This document shows, piece after piece, positions 1 to 11,984 of a DNA stretch of 64,000 nucleotides. Each line of letters starts with the position of its first letter. Position 1 is the first letter of the stretch. The stretch spans positions 113,739,313 through 113,803,312 of the forward strand of contig OX578276.1 of assembly GCA_951217055.1 (NCBI GenBank), in the 5' to 3' direction. The stretch is from Gerris lacustris (Eukaryota > Arthropoda > Insecta > Hemiptera > Gerridae). Both the position numbers and the translations under genes were made by a program. Under the pieces are notes generated by a model, which was not told where the DNA came from, ran no database searches, and saw nothing but the letters and a program-made list of their open reading frames with translations.

Positions 1-382
1 TTCTTTTTATTTTAGAAGCAAATTGGTCACTGATTGGACGTAATTGGTTCTTACTGAATTCCTTAATAATACAACAATTATTTTTATCAATTAATAAATA
101 AGTAATTTAAATAACTATATTTGGTCGTAAAAATAATTAGTTTTGGACGTATGAAAACTGAAAAAGTCAACCAGGTTTTTGGTGAAAAATCATTTAAAAC
201 TGTTTACAAAATTTTAAACATATCTATTAATTTTTTTAAAAAAATAAATTGAACCAACTGGTAGTAACGTTAGTGTAAAATGAATTTTTTATTCATTTCT
301 TTAGCCTTTTATTTATTTATTTTTTTAAATGACTCAAATATTTTGAGTTAAAATTTACTAGAATAACTTCAGTCTATTAATT

Positions 383-913
383 CAGGAGAAAGAACATCAA
401 GCCAGAATTTTGTGCATAAGTTTATTTTTTTGGTGCCTTTTAAGAATATGTTATAGGCTAAGTTGGGGACATAGCTTGGCAATAGGCATTTGAAAAAAAA
501 AAAAAAAAATCCCGCCAATTATGGTGGACAATCTGATTTTCATGATCCTGAGAACAAAATTAGTTAGTAGACCAAAAATCAAGTAGATAATAAAAGTTTG
601 TCGTTTGAAAGGTGATCCCTTTGATATTGAGTAATATTTGAATATCTAACCTATCAAGTGAAAAAGTGCCATCAACTTTATTTTCGGTCTACTAACTAAT
701 TTTGTAGGATCATGAAAATCACATTGTCCACTGCAGTTGGTGGGACATGGCCGCTCTCCACAGGTTTGTTATTTTTTCAAATGCCTATTGCCAAGCTATG
801 TCCCGCAGACGAACTTAGCCTACCAAATATTTCTAAAAGGCACCAAAAAATCAACTTCAACACAAAATTCTAGCTTGATGTTAGTCAGACACATTTTTGC
901 ACGCTATCTCCTG
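383..913. mobile_element. Fold-back MITE, about 530 bp (copy 1)
   Basis: The left arm (about 392-575) and right arm (about 690-885) are reverse complements over most of their length, for example CATCAAGCCAGAATTTTGTG against CACAAAATTCTAGCTTGATG, and GGTCTACTAACTAATTTTGT inside. The outermost shared bases are CAGGAGA at 383 and TCTCCTG at 907. A poly-A run interrupts the left arm near 494-509. There is no transposase, so this is a non-autonomous inverted-repeat element. No clear target-site duplication was seen, so its superfamily is unknown. Confidence 0.75.
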
Positions 914-2340
914 GACTACACGGCATGGTAAATTGACCAAATGTATTTATTTTGGAAATCAGTAACTGTTGTTAATTGAGATTAAGAAGGCGTTTCAATC
1001 CTTTAAAACATTCATTACATTTAACAGGAGGATATATATATATATATATGTATAACTATAAATAATAGACTTGTTTAATAAATAGTCTTCTTTTGATGCA
1101 GTGTGCGGAGAATGGGGACAGGGTCTTCTTGGAAGGGCTCCCCTTGAGACCTGCCTCCGTTGGTACAGGCACCTCTACCTCACCGTAACACCATCCACTT
1201 CTGCTGAATCCCTCAGGAAGCTCTTCATCTACTGCTGCAACTAGACTTCATCACTGCACATCGTTCCAGCACCACCTATTCATCTCCTATCCATTATCCA
1301 CGGATTTATCAACCACCATCAATAGACTCTAAATCGAACGTAGATCAATACAATGTTTTTTATTTAAATCTAATAAACTAATTACTTTTGATAAATTATC
1401 AATAGTTTTTTATTTTTCATTTGTTCCCTTGCTCTTCATTATTTATCCCATTTATATGTTTAATCTTAGTGTACTTTGTGCATTAACTTTCTAAATATTT
1501 TTATTTCATACATCATATTAATCACTATTTTATATCTAATTAGAAACGTTAATTGGAAAAGAAAATATGTCAACCAAGTATTAAAACTGTAGAGATATTA
1601 TTTAATTGGTGATAATAAATGAGTAATTATATGCTTGCCTAATATATTTTTATTTATTATCTAATGCACTACCACTTAACGGTAACAAGAATAACAAATA
1701 GAAAATGTTACAACAACTTTAATATAAAATGTAGTTTGAAAAAAATAAAAAATATATATAAACATTATATTAAAAGTAACAAAACTTTACAAGAGGCCAC
1801 ACAGAAAAAGTTTAATGCTTGCTAAATACTTTTTAGTAGTAAACGACCTTCAAAAAAGTATTTTTCTATTATTTTTTATTAAATACAAAATTTATTGATT
1901 GACAAGCAAAATAATAAGAACAGTAGGATATAAGAAAGATTATTTTTCTCTCATCTATCAATCTTTATTATATATGTACTTGCATATTATATCAAAACTA
2001 GTTTCGTTATTTTTAAATATTATGCTACCATCAATAATTGTTCTTTATTTTTAGATTGTAAGCCGAACTAGTGTTTAATTTTATTGTCAAGAAAATAAAG
2101 AATAATAGGTAGGTGTTAATAAATCAAACAACTTTTTGATCTATAAGCATAAGATAAAGAACAAATAAAATAGGAAAATAAAATAGGTGAAGACAAAAAT
2201 TGTGTTAAAATTTGTTTATCTACTCGCGGCAGCAAAATTAAACATTACTTAACTGTTTTTAGGCTGGAAAGTACTATTTCCCTGATTTGTCATTAAAATA
2301 TTGAAAACAGGCAGGAAAGTAGTTAAAACAGTCAGGAAAA
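914..2340. other. AT-rich non-coding DNA within duplication copy 1
   Basis: No coding frame, RNA gene or inverted repeat of note was seen. The stretch 1099-1330 is less AT-rich and shows a few pyrimidine-rich runs, but no frame there stays open long enough to argue for a gene. Confidence 0.5.
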
Positions 2341-2392
2341 TACTTTCTCTGCCTAGGCAGGGAAATATTTCCCTGCCTAGGCAGAGAAAGTA
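2341..2392. repeat. 52-bp perfect palindrome
   Basis: Bases 2341-2366 are followed directly by their exact reverse complement at 2367-2392. Each arm contains TGCCTAGGCA, itself a 10-bp palindrome, and the centre reads GGGAAATATTTCCC. Just upstream, looser copies of the CAGGAAAGTA motif occur near 2310-2340. An identical palindrome lies at 9236-9287 in the second copy. It could extrude as a cruciform or form a near loop-free hairpin. It may be the centre of a decayed fold-back element. Confidence 0.9.
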
Positions 2393-3079
2393 ACAGTGTT
2401 TACCACTGCGTGTCATAACCTCATATTTTGGCAAGAACAGTTTATACTATTATCTCTATCTTATAACATTATATATTTTAGTTAAATAAGTAATATTTAA
2501 TAAATAAACGTTTTAATAATAAAATAATTTGTTTATATTTGTTAATTCTGTTAAATAAGTTCAATGATTAGTAGATCTTTAATTAAAAAAATAGTAGAGT
2601 CACTGACAATACTGTAGCGTCATGTAAACATTGAACATCCATATTATTTTTATTATTGAAGTCATTCTAGATTAGACTAGCTACTTTTCTTGATGTATCC
2701 TAGTTACTTCTTTTCTTTTAAGCAATAGAATATATCTTTAACACATTTATTAATTTTTTAGTAAAAATATAAATAAATATTTTATATTGCGTGCATTATT
2801 CATTCAGAAGTTATGTGTGTTATAAACGTGTGTTTTGTTTATGTTGTTATAGGTTGAGTTTGCTTTTCACTTATTGTTATTATTCCCAAGTTTCTTATTT
2901 GAACATTAATTTTAGTTACTACATATGTTATTATCTTTATAAATATGACACATAGTTATCAACTATGTTATATTAATAAAGATAACATTTTGGTAGCTTC
3001 ATTTTTCTTCCGCAAGTAGATAAAATATTGTATGCAACAAGGCAGCAAAGGAAACATTTCTGCCTCGTTTATTCATTGC

Positions 3080-3185
3080 CTACCTCGGCTTCGCCTCGGC
3101 AGTCAAATAGGTAAATTACCTGCCTCGGCTTCGCCTCGGCAGTTAATTATCATAGCCTGTCCTCGCCTTCGGCTCGGAGGCTAAT
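3080..3185. repeat. Three GC-rich hairpins in AT-rich DNA (copy 1)
   Basis: Two near-identical units containing CCTCGGCTTCGCCTCGGC are followed by a variant, CCTCGCCTTCGGCTCGGAGG. Each can fold: the second closes with CTGCC/GGCAG and the third with CCTC/GAGG. The surrounding DNA is strongly AT-rich. The same block occurs in the second duplication copy around 9975-10080. Confidence 0.7.
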
Positions 3186-3305
3186 CTAATCACTCGTCAG
3201 TAAAATTCCATTTTGCTGCCTAGTTACATAAATAACTATTCCTTGTTAATCTAATTTGTTTGAATATATATAATTTTTAAAGAAATTTAAATTCATATAC
3301 AGAGT

Positions 3306-3309
<4 letters not shown>

Positions 3310-3398
<89 letters not shown>
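3310..3398. repeat. (TA)n microsatellite at the duplication breakpoint
   Basis: An uninterrupted TA dinucleotide run of about 90 bases. It begins right after the last shared base of the large duplication, 10 bases inside what is an inverted-repeat terminus in the second copy. Confidence 0.95.
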
Positions 3399-3403
<5 letters not shown>

Positions 3404-4437
3404 TTCTAAGCTAATGTGATTGCAATAACTTTAGTGTTTTTTTACTCATATAACATTAAATGTCTTAGAGTGTATATCAACTAAATTTGGGTTCTTTTAT
3501 TTTGGTTTTGGTTTTATATCATGCACAATAACAAAATGAATGATTTTTTGCTTGATATAAATAACCTCCTAACTGCGAGTCGCAGGTTATTTTATTCTTA
3601 ATAACGGAATTTATTAAAAATAGTATAATACTGATTCTTTTCTATGAATGGTTTGGAAACGTAACTGAATGCGTTCCTAGCATTAGCTTTGCACGGAGCG
3701 CAGGGCGAGTGCATATAGATCTGTATATATATTTACAATACAATATAATTTGTCAGAGGTCATACAATATAAATCTAAGTTTTAAAAGAAGGGTTTTACT
3801 ATTTTTTTTTGAGTTGAGTCCTAGACTATGCAGTCGATTTATTTTATGCTCAGATGGTTTTTTGAGTCATAGAATTATTCATGAACCTAATCAAGGTTTC
3901 CCTTTTATACGATGACAACCTTATAAGAAAGTTTTCAAGGCTTCGCACAATGTTTATTCTAAAAAAATATACAGATATTTTATTCCCTCCTCATCCCTTT
4001 TATAAGAGGCAGGTATGGTCATTGTCATCTTATTACATCCAAAAAATATAAATTGGAGCACTTTTAGGCATTCGTAGATCTTTAATATAAAAAACCTCTT
4101 TTATTGTTATCACCGTGAAACAGCATAACAACTGGACTTAATTCAGTTTTCGTTTTTTTTTTATTCCTGCCTCTGTCAATCAAATCACTTGGTTGCTCGA
4201 AAACGTTAGAAGCATTTTAGCGATTAGATCGCATAATTTTTTACTTTCGTAAGTGCGACAGTAGAATGGATAAATATCTCTTCGGAATGAAAAATTGAAA
4301 AATTATGAATGTAATATTTGATATTTAACTTAAATCCCTTTGTTATGCGTGTTTTATACACTTGAACAAAAAATATTTGAATTTATTTATGCCCCCCCCC
4401 CCCCCAAAAAAAAAAAATTAAAAAAAAAAATAAATAA

Positions 4438-4525
<88 letters not shown>

Positions 4526-4860
4526 ATAATTAATTCTAAGCTAATGTGATTGCAATAACTTTAGTGTTTTTTTACTCATATAACATTAAAAGTCTTAGAG
4601 TATATATCAACTAAATTTGGGTTCTTTTATTTTGGTTTTGGTTTTATATCATGCACAATAACAAAATGAATAATTTTTTGCTTGATGTAAATAACCTCCT
4701 AACTGCGAGTCGCAGGTTATTTTATTCTTAATAACGGAATTAATTAAAAATAGTATAATACTGATTCTTTTCTATGAATGGTTTGGAAACGTAACTGAAT
4801 GCGTTCCTAGCATTACCTTTGCACGGAGAATTTATTTATGCCCCCCCCCCCCCCCCCCCA
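3396..4860. repeat. Local 1.13-kb tandem duplication, second copy internally deleted
   Basis: The block starting TAATTCTAAGCTAATGTG near 3399 recurs near 4529 (offset 1130) and runs to TTTGCACGGAG in both (about 3696 and 4828). After copy 1 come about 680 unique bases, then GAATTTATTTATG, a poly-C and a poly-A run (about 4379-4430). After copy 2 the same GAATTTATTTATG, poly-C, poly-A stretch follows immediately. The simplest reading is a tandem duplication whose second copy lost the 3697-4378 segment. A (TA)n tract at 4441-4530 separates the copies. Confidence 0.75.
3815..3912 (+). repeat. Dispersed repeat, partner inverted at 14117-14210
   Basis: A segment including ATTCATGAACCTAATCAAG matches, in reverse complement, the segment at 14117-14210. 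They also share TCGATTTATTTTATG and the intervening spacing. No coding content was recognised. The pair marks two copies of an unidentified repeat. Confidence 0.6.
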
Positions 4861-5172
4861 AAAAAAAAAAAAAGTTAGTGTTAACATTTATTTATCGCCC
4901 AAATACAATCGTCTATGTAGTGTATATACTAACATATTTCATATACTCACGTAAAAACGCTAGTTTTTAAGAAATCCAATAAATGAAAAATAAGAAGAAC
5001 GTTATCATCTTGGTTATGGCCATATACGCGTGTCTCATTGTCTACGCGCGTTCGTTAAGAAAGATGTCTGCCAATTAATGTTGTACATAGCTTCCTCGCG
5101 TTCAATGACACATAATTTAACGATTTTATGCTTTTATGACCCGTAATTGTCAAATTTATTTAATTTTCCTCC

Positions 5173-5620
5173 TTTTTGCTTCCCAGCTTACCGTAGGTTA
5201 TGTGATCGTTCTGAAGAATGAACATTTTTTTATGTCTCCGAATTTAAAAATTCCAAGACAGAAATTCTTTTCATTTTTGTTTCTGTGTCTCTCTGTCGAT
5301 CTTTCTGTACGTGTCGTTCAGTTTTCGCGACATCAAACATGTAAAAACTACTCGTCCGATATTAATGAAATTTGGATGGCATGCCATTATTCATTATTAG
5401 CCCTTTGTTGGCCTTATAAAAGTTTCAACCTTCTGCGCCCACTTGTTTCTCATTACCTTGCGCACAAATATACATTTATTTCCACCTATACCTACCTACA
5501 TAAACAGACCAAAAATGTTCACTGATGTCTAAAACGGATTTCTGTTAGGAATTTTTGAATTCGGAGAGAAATAATTCGTTCTTCAGAACGATCACACCTT
5601 TAGTGAGCTCGGAAGCAAAA
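5173..5620. mobile_element. Fold-back MITE with TTTTGCTTCC ends
   Basis: The ends TTTTGCTTCCCAGCT (left) and AGCTCGGAAGCAAAA (right) are inverted. The pairing continues inward through GTGATCGTTCTGAAGAA and the TTAAAAATTCC region, so both arms are over 100 bases. The middle shares ATGAAATTTGGATGG with the split element at 11985-13420, and its ends resemble those at 14950-14960, defining a small family. The 129-codon open frame crossing the element has no recognisable domain and is treated as fortuitous. Confidence 0.75.
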
Positions 5621-5868
5621 TAATAAATATTGAAGGTGCACAACTTTGATAGTATTCCAACACTACTAACGCTTGACATGAATCTGTGGTCTTTCAAGAA
5701 GGGTGACAAGAAATTCCTTGAAAAATAACCGAGTTACGTTCCCGAGCACTAAGGGAAACTTTATTACTTCTTGATGAACCATGATTAGATTTATCGGCTT
5801 TTGATAACTTTTCGTTATTGTGTTATAATGGAATCAAGAAAACCACCCTAGCAACACCTTAGGACCAC

Positions 5869-5907
5869 CTATATAAGAAGAGCACCAGGAGGTTGGAAGA
5901 GTCAGTA
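5869..5907 (+). promoter_or_regulatory. Candidate core promoter (TATA plus initiator)
   Basis: TATATAAG near 5869-5876 is followed about 32 bases later by GTCAGT (5901-5906), which matches the arthropod TATA-to-TCAGT initiator spacing. An ATG follows within 20 bases but no long frame opens from it. This arrangement is common in retroelement LTRs, so it may be a relic LTR promoter. No LTR partner was found. Confidence 0.35.
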
Positions 5908-6895
5908 AGTGTCAACATGTTCCAACGTAAGAGTCTTAGTTCGAATTCTTTTTAATACATAGTTTTTTCAATTTTTATATGTCAAACAAATATCAGACTG
6001 GCAATAGTTTGAGGAGTCCATTGGTGGATCCTTTTAGATTGTCAGACCTAAAATCTGGCTGGGTTCATTCTTAAATAATTCAATTTTAACTATTTGATTG
6101 CTTTTGATAAATAGTTTCATTAAAATATAAAAAAATATTTCCAAGTTGTAAGCGTTGATTTAAAAATTTGATATTTATGGAAACATGTCGACACTTTCTG
6201 ATCTTTTTTAAAACATACCGTGGGGCATCTTATTTGCATAATTGTTTAATTTAACTATCGGTCTCGTAAAATAGTTGGATTATGGCAACATACCTTTTAA
6301 AAAATTTCAAATACCCTTTTCAAAATATATTTTTAAAAATACTGTAACAAGTCCCCATTTTGTTTAAAATAAGAATATTAAATAATCTCATTTAATTTTT
6401 GAAATTTTTATTGGCAATAATAAATAAAATCAATAATGATAAGAAATTCAGCAATTTAATTGTTAGATAAATCATTTTTAAAAATTGCGATCACAGAAAT
6501 TATTTCTAATGATAACTTTATTATAATGCATCATGATGCCCTACTTATTTATCATGTTATTTTTCTCAAATATATGTAATTATTGTGTTGCTATTATTTA
6601 CTATTATAACTATGTGTTTTTTTTATGAGTTGTAATTTGTCTGGTTTAAAAAAGCTCTCTTATTTCAATGTTTTATTTCGTATTGTTTCTATTTTGTACT
6701 TTGACATTATAAATGGCTTATTTTGGTGAGTGTTATTTTTTTTTTATTTTAAATTATGTTATGTTAAATATAAGACTATTTAACTAAACAAAATATTACC
6801 ATACTTATGAAAATTACTTTTTGAAGAATTATATAATAAAATCAATCAAACCATTGCAAAAAAATTAAAAATTAACAAGTTGTGTGTTGCAGTTG
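5908..6895. other. AT-rich non-coding DNA
   Basis: No gene, RNA gene or strong repeat was seen. Composition is extremely AT-rich with many stop codons in all frames. Confidence 0.5.
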
Positions 6896-7277
6896 TTCTT
6901 TTTATTTTAGAAGCAAATTGGTCACTGATTGGACGTAATTGGTTCTTACTGAATTCCTTAATAATACAACAATTATTTTTATCAATTAATAAATAAGTAA
7001 TTTAAATAACTATATTTGGTCGTAAAAATAATTAGTTTTGGACGTATGAAAACTGAAAAAGTCAACCAGGTTTTTGGTGAAAAATCATTTAAAACTGTTT
7101 ACAAAATTTTAAACATATCTATTAATTTTTTTAAAAAAATAAATTGAACCAACTGGTAGTAACGTTAGTGTAAAATGAATTTTTTATTCATTTCTTTAGC
7201 CTTTTATTTATTTATTTTTTTAAATGACTCAAATATTTTGAGTTAAAATTTACTAGAATAACTTCAGTCTATTAATT

Positions 7278-7808
7278 CAGGAGAAAGAACATCAAGCCAG
7301 AATTTTGTGCATAAGTTTATTTTTTTGGTGCCTTTTAAGAATATGTTATAGGCTAAGTTGGGGACATAGCTTGGCAATAGGCATTTGAAAAAAAAAAAAA
7401 AAAATCCCGCCAATTATGGTGGACAATCTGATTTTCATGATCCTGAGAACAAAATTAGTTAGTAGACCAAAAATCAAGTAGATAATAAAAGTTTGTCGTT
7501 TGAAAGGTGATCCCTTTGATATTGAGTAATATTTGAATATCTAACCTATCAAGTGAAAAAGTGCCATCAACTTTATTTTCGGTCTACTAACTAATTTTGT
7601 AGGATCATGAAAATCACATTGTCCACTGCAGTTGGTGGGACATGGCCGCTCTCCACAGGTTTGTTATTTTTTCAAATGCCTATTGCCAAGCTATGTCCCG
7701 CAGACGAACTTAGCCTACCAAATATTTCTAAAAGGCACCAAAAAATCAACTTCAACACAAAATTCTAGCTTGATGTTAGTCAGACACATTTTTGCACGCT
7801 ATCTCCTG
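7278..7808. mobile_element. Fold-back MITE, about 530 bp (copy 2)
   Basis: Same element as at 383-913, carried along in the large duplication, with the same CAGGAGA ends and poly-A interruption. Confidence 0.75.
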
Positions 7809-9235
7809 GACTACACGGCATGGTAAATTGACCAAATGTATTTATTTTGGAAATCAGTAACTGTTGTTAATTGAGATTAAGAAGGCGTTTCAATCCTTTA
7901 AAACATTCATTACATTTAACAGGAGGATATATATATATATATATGTATAACTATAAATAATAGACTTGTTTAATAAATAGTCTTCTTTTGATGCAGTGTG
8001 CGGAGAATGGGGACAGGGTCTTCTTGGAAGGGCTCCCCTTGAGACCTGCCTCCGTTGGTACAGGCACCTCTACCTCACCGTAACACCATCCACTTCTGCT
8101 GAATCCCTCAGGAAGCTCTTCATCTACTGCTGCAACTAGACTTCATCACTGCACATCGTTCCAGCACCACCTATTCATCTCCTATCCATTATCCACGGAT
8201 TTATCAACCACCATCAATAGACTCTAAATCGAACGTAGATCAATACAATGTTTTTTATTTAAATCTAATAAACTAATTACTTTTGATAAATTATCAATAG
8301 TTTTTTATTTTTCATTTGTTCCCTTGCTCTTCATTATTTATCCCATTTATATGTTTAATCTTAGTGTACTTTGTGCATTAACTTTCTAAATATTTTTATT
8401 TCATACATCATATTAATCACTATTTTATATCTAATTAGAAACGTTAATTGGAAAAGAAAATATGTCAACCAAGTATTAAAACTGTAGAGATATTATTTAA
8501 TTGGTGATAATAAATGAGTAATTATATGCTTGCCTAATATATTTTTATTTATTATCTAATGCACTACCACTTAACGGTAACAAGAATAACAAATAGAAAA
8601 TGTTACAACAACTTTAATATAAAATGTAGTTTGAAAAAAATAAAAAATATATATAAACATTATATTAAAAGTAACAAAACTTTACAAGAGGCCACACAGA
8701 AAAAGTTTAATGCTTGCTAAATACTTTTTAGTAGTAAACGACCTTCAAAAAAGTATTTTTCTATTATTTTTTATTAAATACAAAATTTATTGATTGACAA
8801 GCAAAATAATAAGAACAGTAGGATATAAGAAAGATTATTTTTCTCTCATCTATCAATCTTTATTATATATGTACTTGCATATTATATCAAAACTAGTTTC
8901 GTTATTTTTAAATATTATGCTACCATCAATAATTGTTCTTTATTTTTAGATTGTAAGCCGAACTAGTGTTTAATTTTATTGTCAAGAAAATAAAGAATAA
9001 TAGGTAGGTGTTAATAAATCAAACAACTTTTTGATCTATAAGCATAAGATAAAGAACAAATAAAATAGGAAAATAAAATAGGTGAAGACAAAAATTGTGT
9101 TAAAATTTGTTTATCTACTCGCGGCAGCAAAATTAAACATTACTTAACTGTTTTTAGGCTGGAAAGTACTATTTCCCTGATTTGTCATTAAAATATTTAA
9201 AACAGGCAGGAAAGTAGTTAAAACAGTCAGGAAAA

Positions 9236-9287
9236 TACTTTCTCTGCCTAGGCAGGGAAATATTTCCCTGCCTAGGCAGAGAAAGTA
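9236..9287. repeat. 52-bp perfect palindrome (copy 2)
   Basis: Identical to 2341-2392 and also perfectly self-complementary. Nearby at about 9196 a single base differs between the copies, but the palindrome is unchanged. Confidence 0.9.
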
Positions 9288-10194
9288 ACAGTGTTTACCA
9301 CTGCGTGTCATAACCTCATATTTTGGCAAGAACAGTTTATACTATTATCTCTATCTTATAACATTATATATTTTAGTTAAATAAGTAATATTTAATAAAT
9401 AAACGTTTTAATAATAAAATAATTTGTTTATATTTGTTAATTCTGTTAAATAAGTTCAATGATTAGTAGATCTTTAATTAAAAAAATAGTAGAGTCACTG
9501 ACAATACTGTAGCGTCATGTAAACATTGAACATCCATATTATTTTTATTATTGAAGTCATTCTAGATTAGACTAGCTACTTTTCTTGATGTATCCTAGTT
9601 ACTTCTTTTCTTTTAAGCAATAGAATATATCTTTAACACATTTATTAATGTTTTAGTAAAAATATAAATAAATATTTTATATTGCGTGCATTATTCATTC
9701 AGAAGTTATGTGTGTTATAAACGTGTGTTTTGTTTATGTTGTTATAGGTTGAGTTTGCTTTTCACTTATTGTTATTATTCCCAAGTTTCTTATTTGAACA
9801 TTAATTTTAGTTACTACATATGTTATTATCTTTATAAATATGACACATAGTTATCAACTATGTTATATTAATAAAGATAACATTTTGGTAGCTTCATTTT
9901 TCTTCCGCAAGTAGATAAAATATTGTATGCAACAAGGCAGCAAAGGAAACATTTCTGCCTCGTTTATTCATTGCCTACCTCGGCTTCGCCTCGGCAGTCA
10001 AATAGGTAAATTACCTGCCTCGGCTTCGCCTCGGCAGTTAATTATCATAGCCTGTCCTCGCCTTCGGCTCGGAGGCTAATCTAATCACTCGTCAGTAAAA
10101 TTCCATTTTGCTGCCTAGTTACATAAATAACTATTCCTTGTTAATCTAATTTGTTTGAATATATATAATTTTTAAAGAAATTTAAATTCATATA

Positions 10195-11418
10195 CAGAGT
10201 GACTGGCGATAAAGTTTGGAAAAGTTATAGGGTGTTAGTACACCTCATATGGAACAAAAAACACGTTATACACCATTGGTCAATTCTTAACCGTTCGGCC
10301 ACTAGGTCAAATTTAGCGAATTTTCGAGGGGTTTCGTCCTTGTCTCATAAAATGAATTGTTGCTCCTAAAATATGAATCCTAGAATAATGATTTTAGTAT
10401 CGTTGGAAAGCTTAGAAAATTTCCCAAAAGAAAAGTACTCTTAAGTCCTTTCATTCAGATTAGCATTTGCTGAGTACTCATTTTTATCGAAATTATTGAG
10501 CATTTTTTTATTTTTATATTTTTTGGTGGTGGCAGAACTTAATAACCAGTGGAGTTGCATCAAGTACACTTTTGGGAAAACGTCCTCATTTACTTACCTT
10601 TCAAAAATTACTTATAGCTTTACCCATTTAGTTGCCATATTTTGAGTAATAGTAATAACCGACAGAAGTTAGAAAAATGAGTGTAAATTCCAGTAAAATA
10701 CGTACCATTCAGCAATCTATAATCAACTACAATAATGATAAATTAAACATTATTTCTTGTTAAAATGTGTTTTTCTGCACCAATTTTACGCGGTTACAAG
10801 AACACCTGAAGTCATTTTTTTAATTAACGTGAAAGCATCATAGCTTAGTAATTTGAAACACATTTTAACAAGAAATAATGTTTAATTTATCATTATTTTA
10901 TTTAATTATAGATTTCTGTATGGTATGTATTTTACAGGAATTTACACTCATTTTTCCGTCGGTTATTACTATTACTCAAAATATGGCCAAATAAATGGGT
11001 AAAGCTGTAAGTACTTTTTGAAAGGTAAGTAAATGAGGAAGTTTTTCTGAAAGTGTTCTACACTGGTTATTAAGTTCTACAACTACCAAAAAATTAAAAA
11101 AATTAAAAAATTCTCAATCATTTCGATAAAAATGAGTACTCAGCAAATGCTAATCTGAATAAAAGAACTTAAGGGTACTTTACTTTTAGGAAATTTTCTA
11201 AGCTTTCTAACGATACTAAAATCATTATTCTAGGATTCATATTTAAGGAGCAACAATTCATTTTATGAGAATAGGTCGACACCCATCGAAAATTCGCTAA
11301 ATTTGACCTAGTGGCAGAATGGTTAAGAATTGACCAATGGTATATAAGGTGTTTTTTGTTCCATATGAGGTGTACTAACACCCTATAACTTTTCCAAACT
11401 TTATCGCCAGTCACTCTG
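10195..11418. mobile_element. 1.2-kb fold-back element with CAGAGTGACTGGCG ends, TA target
   Basis: The left end CAGAGTGACTGGCGATAAAG is the reverse complement of the right end, and pairing continues for several hundred bases inward, for example GTACACCTCATATGGAAC. Dinucleotide TA flanks both ends, as expected for the Tc1/mariner superfamily. No transposase frame exists, so the element is non-autonomous. The arms differ at scattered positions, showing age. Transcription through it would give a hairpin RNA several hundred base pairs long. Confidence 0.8.
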
Positions 11419-11455
11419 TATATTATAGATGTTCTATTAGTAAATTATTATTTGG

Positions 11456-11796
11456 TAGTAGAGTCAATTAAGGAAATAAAAGCCTCACTTTCACTTTTGC
11501 AATATTTCGATCCCTCCTTGGATTATTCTTCAAGTTCAAATAGTAAAAGAGTGGAAGTTAGAAAGATAAATGCGTTCTTCCAATAATTTATTTATTTAAC
11601 ACTGATACTGCTATAAACAGAACCTGTTTTCAGGTGAAATGAAGAGAATCACAATGATTCAAGAAATTGTAACGTTCAAACCAGAAATTTTAATAATAAC
11701 CACCACGATGTATTCGGTCAACTTGAGAATAAACCAAGGAGGGATTAAAATATTGTAAAAATTAGGCTTTTATTCTCTTAATTGACCCAACTACTA
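11456..11796. mobile_element. Fold-back MITE, about 340 bp
   Basis: The left arm (TAGTAGAGTCAATTAAGG, then AATAAAAGCCT and CCCTCCTTGG) pairs with the right arm (CCAAGGAGGG, AGGCTTTTATT, then CTTAATTGACCCAACTACTA). Arms are about 80 bases. No coding capacity and no certain target duplication. Confidence 0.7.
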
Positions 11797-11984
11797 AAGA
11801 ATGGAAAACCACAAGGAATACATTCCACTAATTTATGTCAATTATTAATTACTTTTTTAACTTCATAAACCTCGTCAATCAATCATTCAACTAGAATTAG
11901 AGATTTGAAATATTTTGTTGACTGTGAATACTTTTTTCTATTAAAACTTCTATATAAATTTAAAAAACTATATTCAAAATATAT

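Larger units (their letters stand above)
1..3309. repeat. Direct duplication, copy 1 (3.3 kb)
   Basis: The sequence from base 1 recurs from 6896 at a constant offset of 6895 bases, up to the motif CAGAGTGACT. I noticed only two substitutions (near 2300 and 2750), so identity is about 99.9%. No credible coding region lies in it; the short open frames are not conserved protein families. It contains a fold-back MITE, a 52-bp palindrome and GC-rich hairpins, listed separately. The copy ends where it runs into a (TA)n tract. The left end may lie outside the window. A recent segmental duplication and an assembly duplication of two haplotypes both fit. Confidence 0.9.
6896..10204. repeat. Direct duplication, copy 2 (3.3 kb)
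   Basis: This is the partner of 1-3309. It diverges from copy 1 ten bases into CAGAGTGACT, where this copy continues into a complete fold-back element and copy 1 continues into (TA)n. Its MITE copy (7278-7808), 52-bp palindrome (9236-9287) and GC-rich hairpins (about 9975-10080) match those of copy 1. Confidence 0.9.

Noticed and set aside
737..931. 64-codon frame, also at 7632-7826
   Set aside because: It lies in the right arm of a fold-back MITE and is repeated only through the segmental duplication.
5136..5525. 129-codon frame with hydrophobic start
   Set aside because: It lies across a fold-back MITE and its hydrophobic runs come from T-rich DNA; no family was recognised.
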